From Deltaproteobacteria bacterium (lineage in GTDB: Bacteria; Desulfobacterota; Desulfobaccia; Desulfobaccales; 0-14-0-80-60-11): a DNA stretch of 8,871 nt. Both the position numbers and the translations under genes were made by a program. The DNA lies in NCBI GenBank assembly GCA_019308625.1, contig JAFDHU010000105.1, forward strand, positions 1 to 8,871, in the 5' to 3' direction. Shown one piece after another: positions 5,998-8,871 of this stretch (position 1 is its first letter; each line of letters begins with the position of its first letter). The notes beneath the pieces are model-generated. The model worked only from the letters and a program-made list of their open reading frames with translations. It did not search any database and had not been told where the DNA came from.

Positions 5998-6507
5998 ATG
6001 GTACGGAAACCGGACAGGAAGCTGGTATTGCTGCTGTTGGGAACCTTGCTGCTGGTGGGCTGTGGGGTCAGGCAACTGGCCAGGGGGGAAATCGAGCCGC
6101 CCAGGGTGCATCTCCAGGGGGTCGTTCCGGGCCTGCCCACCCGGGAAGGATGGCCCCTGACCTGCATTCTGGCTGTGGAAAATCCCAACCGGCAGCCCCT
6201 GGACCTCCGGGGCTACGATTATCAACTCTGGCTGGAAGGAAAGAGCGTGGCCCAGGGTGCCAGCCGTCAGCGCCTTTATCTGCCTCCCGGGGGGCAGGCG
6301 GAAGTGGAGTTCCCGGTGGTGGTCAGGCTTCCGGCGGTTCTGAGCCTGACGCCCGCCGCCTTAAGCGGCCGTCCCTTGCACTACCGCCTCAGCGGGGGGT
6401 TCCGCTTGGCCTCAGTGCTGGGAGGCCTCATCCGCATACCCTTCCGCTTTGAGGGGGAGACCACCCTGGAGGAAGGCCGGGAACTGCTGCGGCTCTATGG
6501 GCAATAG
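5998..6507 (+). CDS. LEA14-like (LEA_2 / WHy domain) lipoprotein
   Basis: 169 residues from ATG 5998, with AGGAGG ending 6 nt upstream; the longer frame from 5950 has no such site. A basic N-terminus and hydrophobic segment end in a lipobox, L19-V-G-C22, so the mature protein is lipidated at C22. With Gly at +2 it is probably sent to the outer membrane. Residues about 33-150 match the late-embryogenesis-abundant type 2 beta-sandwich: PPRVHLQGV, then LTCILAVENPNRQPLDLRGYDY, in which VxNPN is the family signature, then a strand-rich half ending IPFRFEGE. Such bacterial lipoproteins are common and lack an established role, perhaps envelope protection under stress. It lies behind the cytochrome operon on the same strand but beyond a hairpin terminator, and no separate promoter was found. 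The last 80 nt overlap the DUF4405 gene on the opposite strand. Confidence 0.85.
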   Translation: MVRKPDRKLVLLLLGTLLLVGCGVRQLARGEIEPPRVHLQGVVPGLPTREGWPLTCILAVENPNRQPLDLRGYDYQLWLEGKSVAQGASRQRLYLPPGGQAEVEFPVVVRLPAVLSLTPAALSGRPLHYRLSGGFRLASVLGGLIRIPFRFEGETTLEEGRELLRLYGQ

Positions 6508-6964
6508 GGCGGTTTCTCCGGTTTTTCCGGGCAGAGGCTGTGGCCGCCAGCGGCGGGCTGCTGGACTGCCACCGCCATCCCCGGCCCCCCTCCCGGACTT
6601 CCGGGGAGAACAGGAAAGGAAAGAAAAGCAGAAGCAGAGCAAGGGCCAGAAAAACCCAAAAAACCACCGTCCTGGCTCTAGGAGCGGTTACCAGTCGATG
6701 AAACAGGACCACGATTTGAGACCAGTGGAGGATTATATGGAGGGTCAGGACCGCGGCCAGAACAAGGGCCAGATAGAAGTGCAGGTCGCCCCAATCATGA
6801 CGGTCCCAGCCGAAGAGGTACAGGTCCACTTGCCGGCCGTATTTGACCCAGCGTTCCCGGCCGGGGATCAGAACAAATTTCATCAGCAGACCGATACCGG
6901 CTATGGCTGCCAGGAGCAGAAACATTACAGCATCAATGACAAAATTGAGTTTGGGTCGGTTCAT
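6428..6964 (-). CDS. DUF4405 membrane protein (cytochrome b561-like), with an aberrant C-terminal tail
   Basis: 178 residues from ATG 6964, with AAAGGAG ending 6 nt before the start. The first 120 residues are typical of DUF4405: MNRPKLNF, a membrane helix (about 8-32), a loop with PGRERWVKYGR and DRHDWGDLH, a second helix containing H62, H76 and H80, and a third helix (about 99-119). The His residues could bind haem b as in cytochrome b561-type proteins, suggesting an electron-transfer role, but this is inference. Residues about 121-178 are low-complexity, basic and proline-rich and run antisense over the end of the LEA lipoprotein gene. This tail is unlike the family core and may result from a frameshift near a C6 run at 6585-6590 (plus strand). 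The histidine kinase gene ends 82 nt upstream on the same strand. Confidence 0.8.
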   Translation of the reverse strand: MNRPKLNFVIDAVMFLLLAAIAGIGLLMKFVLIPGRERWVKYGRQVDLYLFGWDRHDWGDLHFYLALVLAAVLTLHIILHWSQIVVLFHRLVTAPRARTVVFWVFLALALLLLFFPFLFSPEVREGGRGWRWQSSSPPLAATASARKNRRNRPIAHRAAAVPGLPPGWSPPQSGRVCG

Positions 6965-7046
6965 GAGTTTCTCCTTTCGGTCCGTGGGTCGGGGTGCCCG
7001 GTGAAGGCCGGGGTTGCCTGAAAAAGGGTCTTGGGGACAGTTTCTT

Positions 7047-8871
7047 TCAACTTACAGACGAACCATCCCCATCAGCCTTGAAAGGCAAGGAGATGGTAAT
7101 CCGGGTGCCCCGGCCCGGCGCCGAATCCACTGTCAGGCGCCCCCCCAAATGGCTGAGGCGCTCCCGCACGCTGAACAGGCCGAAGCCCACGGTGCCGTGA
7201 GCAAAGGCAGCATTTGGGGCCGCGTCAAAGCCGACCCCATCGTCCTCAATCTGAATATACAAGAGGTTCTTGGTGCGGCGGAAGACTATCCGGGCCCGGC
7301 TGGCCCGGGCATGCTTCACCACATTGGTCAGAAGTTCGCGTACCAGGCGAAACAGCAGCACCCGGGCGCCTTCCGCCAGGGATACGGGATGCGGGCTCCG
7401 CTGCACTGCCACCTGGAGCCCGTGCTGCTTCTGAAATTCCTCCGCCAGCCATTCCACCGCCTCCTGCAGGCCCATCTCATAGAGGATGGGCAGGCTGAGC
7501 TCAAAGGTCAGGTTGCGGGTGGAGTGCACGGCCCGATCCAGGAAAGTCCTCACCTCGCTGGCCTGGCTGGCCAGGGGGGAGGACGCCAGTTCCTGTTCCA
7601 GCTCGGCCAGCTTGAGCTTGGCCAGGGCCAGGCTCTGGCCGATCTCGTCATGGAGAAATTCCGCCAGGCGGCGGCGTTCCCGCTCCTCGGTCAGGGAGAG
7701 CTCCGAAGCCAGGGACCGCAGGGCCTGTTCAAAGCGCTGGCGCTCGGCGATTTCGGCCCGCAACTGTTCGTTCACCCGGATCAGTTCCGCGGTGCGCTCC
7801 TGCACCAGTCTTTCCAGATGTTCCCGGTACTCCTGCAGTTCTTTCTCCAGTTCCTTTTGGGGCGTGATGTCAAAGAACACCCCGGTGATATAGTCAATCT
7901 TGCCCCGGGCGTCGCAGACGATCTGGGCCCGGGACTGGAGCCAGCGGATCTCCCCGGCCCGGTTGCGGATGCGGTACTCCCGGACATAGGATTTGGTGGT
8001 TTTCAGGGCCCGGCTGGCCGCCTCTTTCATGTGGGGAAGGTCTTCAGGAAGAACCACGTCGCACCACTTCAGCTGCCGGGAGTCGAAGTCTGCCTTGGGA
8101 TAGCCGGTGAGTTCCTGGATTTTGTCATCAAAGAAATCCACCGACCAGTCGGCATAGCCCTTAAAAACCACGGCGGGCAGGGTCTTGACCAGGAGGCGGT
8201 ACTGCTCTTCACTAGCTTTCAAAGCCTCTTCGGCCTGCCGGCGGGCACTGACATCCCGCAAGGCCACAATCCTGGCCTTCCGGCCGCGGAAGGTGCAAGG
8301 AGCGCCAAAAGATTCCACCAGGATAAGGCGGCCATCCTTTCGCTGCAGTTCCAGCTCCAGGTAGCCCCGCTTGCCTGAGGAGATGTAATTCCTGATACGC
8401 TGTTGGGAAGCTGGGGTAAAGAGGTCAATGGCCTGCATCCCGAGCAGCTCGGCTCGAGAATATCCGGTGATGTCCGCCATTCGGTCGTTTAAATCCACAA
8501 TTCGGAAGTTTTCGTGAACAAAAATGCCGTCAAAGCCTTGGTCCACCAGGAGGCGCAACTGCTCTTCACTCTCCCGCAGGGCCTCTTCCATTTTTCGGCG
8601 ACTGGAGATGTCAAGACCTGTGCCGATGACATACTCCACCCGGCCGTCATCGCCTACCAGGGCCGTGTTGGACCAGGAAATCAGCACTTTCCCGCCGTTT
8701 TTGGTCAGCCAGTGGTTCTCATGGGTAGAGGGAAACTGTCCGGCTGCCAGCCTGTGGAATACTTCCATGACGGCTTCCCGCTCCTCAGGGAGGAGCAGGA
8801 GGTCCCAAAACAGCCGGCCCAGCACTTCCTCGGCCCGATAGCCGGTCAGCTCCTGGCAGGTGCGGTTGAAG
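7047..8871 (-). CDS. Multi-PAS sensor histidine kinase, HisKA_3 (NarX/DegS class), 5' end beyond the window
   Basis: At least 607 residues. The frame continues to the right edge and reads FNRTCQELTGYRAEE before any start, clearly inside a PAS domain, so the gene is partial. In reading order: a PAS/PAC domain (edge to about 8603), a second PAS (about 8576-8240), a third PAS with PAC (about 8216-7860), a coiled coil (about 7859-7710), a dimerisation/phosphoacceptor domain with FLHDEIGQ (His codon at 7652-7650), and an ATPase domain (about 7430-7085). In the ATPase the N-box LTNVVKHA, the G1 box DGVGFD (7241-7224) and the G2 box GFGLFSVRERL (7187-7155) are intact. The HDEIGQ H-box marks the HPK7 class that phosphorylates NarL/LuxR-type regulators. 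No membrane segment is visible in the part present. No response regulator is encoded here; it may lie beyond the right edge. Confidence 0.93.
   Translation of the reverse strand, partial: FNRTCQELTGYRAEEVLGRLFWDLLLLPEEREAVMEVFHRLAAGQFPSTHENHWLTKNGGKVLISWSNTALVGDDGRVEYVIGTGLDISSRRKMEEALRESEEQLRLLVDQGFDGIFVHENFRIVDLNDRMADITGYSRAELLGMQAIDLFTPASQQRIRNYISSGKRGYLELELQRKDGRLILVESFGAPCTFRGRKARIVALRDVSARRQAEEALKASEEQYRLLVKTLPAVVFKGYADWSVDFFDDKIQELTGYPKADFDSRQLKWCDVVLPEDLPHMKEAASRALKTTKSYVREYRIRNRAGEIRWLQSRAQIVCDARGKIDYITGVFFDITPQKELEKELQEYREHLERLVQERTAELIRVNEQLRAEIAERQRFEQALRSLASELSLTEERERRRLAEFLHDEIGQSLALAKLKLAELEQELASSPLASQASEVRTFLDRAVHSTRNLTFELSLPILYEMGLQEAVEWLAEEFQKQHGLQVAVQRSPHPVSLAEGARVLLFRLVRELLTNVVKHARASRARIVFRRTKNLLYIQIEDDGVGFDAAPNAAFAHGTVGFGLFSVRERLSHLGGRLTVDSAPGRGTRITISLPFKADGDGSSVS

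Noticed and set aside
6966..7046. Possible attenuator between the kinase and DUF4405 genes (CCCGG...CCGGG)
   Set aside because: The stem is 5 bp and has no U-tract, too weak to call.
7014..8378. 454-residue open frame on the plus strand
   Set aside because: It lies entirely antisense to the histidine kinase, whose domains and motifs are intact. It is Gln, Gly and Leu rich with no recognisable domain, as expected of an open antisense frame in GC-rich DNA.

Overview
The window looks like a GC-rich chromosomal segment from an anaerobic Desulfobacterota (deltaproteobacterial) lineage. This is inferred from an NrfH/NapC-type quinol dehydrogenase beside an octaheme HAO-like cytochrome, DUF4389 and DUF4405 membrane proteins, a multi-PAS NarX/DegS-class kinase, and strong AGGAGG-type ribosome binding sites. 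No tRNA, rRNA, CRISPR array, insertion sequence or phage gene was seen.

Layout. (1) 41-835, minus strand: two small cysteine-motif proteins in tandem. The first is a 69-residue CxxC/CC protein. The second is a zinc-ribbon protein with a regular QFxxG repeat. They are read away from a divergent control region (836-1052) that holds a candidate promoter in each direction and a long imperfect hairpin. (2) 1053-3615, plus strand: a NAPE-PLD/UlaG-like metallo-beta-lactamase-fold hydrolase, a site-2 protease with two CBS domains, and a short DUF4389 membrane protein whose 5' end is problematic. (3) 3616-5951, plus strand: a respiratory unit with its own promoter (perfect TATAAT at 3814), a tetraheme NapC/NrfH-type membrane cytochrome, an octaheme hydroxylamine-oxidoreductase-like periplasmic cytochrome, and a strong hairpin terminator. 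(4) 5998-6507, plus strand: a LEA14-like lipoprotein. (5) 6428-8871, minus strand: a DUF4405 membrane protein whose tail overlaps the lipoprotein gene antisense, preceded by a PAS-PAS-PAS histidine kinase that runs off the right edge.

How the genes work together. The clearest functional unit is the cytochrome pair. The membrane-anchored tetraheme protein should take electrons from menaquinol and pass them to the exported octaheme enzyme, which would reduce a nitrogen oxide such as nitrite or hydroxylamine (the 'reverse HURM' arrangement). The kinase is of the class that normally works with NarL/LuxR-type response regulators, but no regulator is visible. The M50-CBS protease and the MBL hydrolase are 33 bp apart and probably cotranscribed, but nothing in the sequence ties them to the cytochromes. 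The most unusual items are the repeat architecture of the zinc-ribbon protein, the missing start region of the DUF4389 gene, the structured promoter region of the cytochrome operon, and the antisense overlap of the DUF4405 tail.
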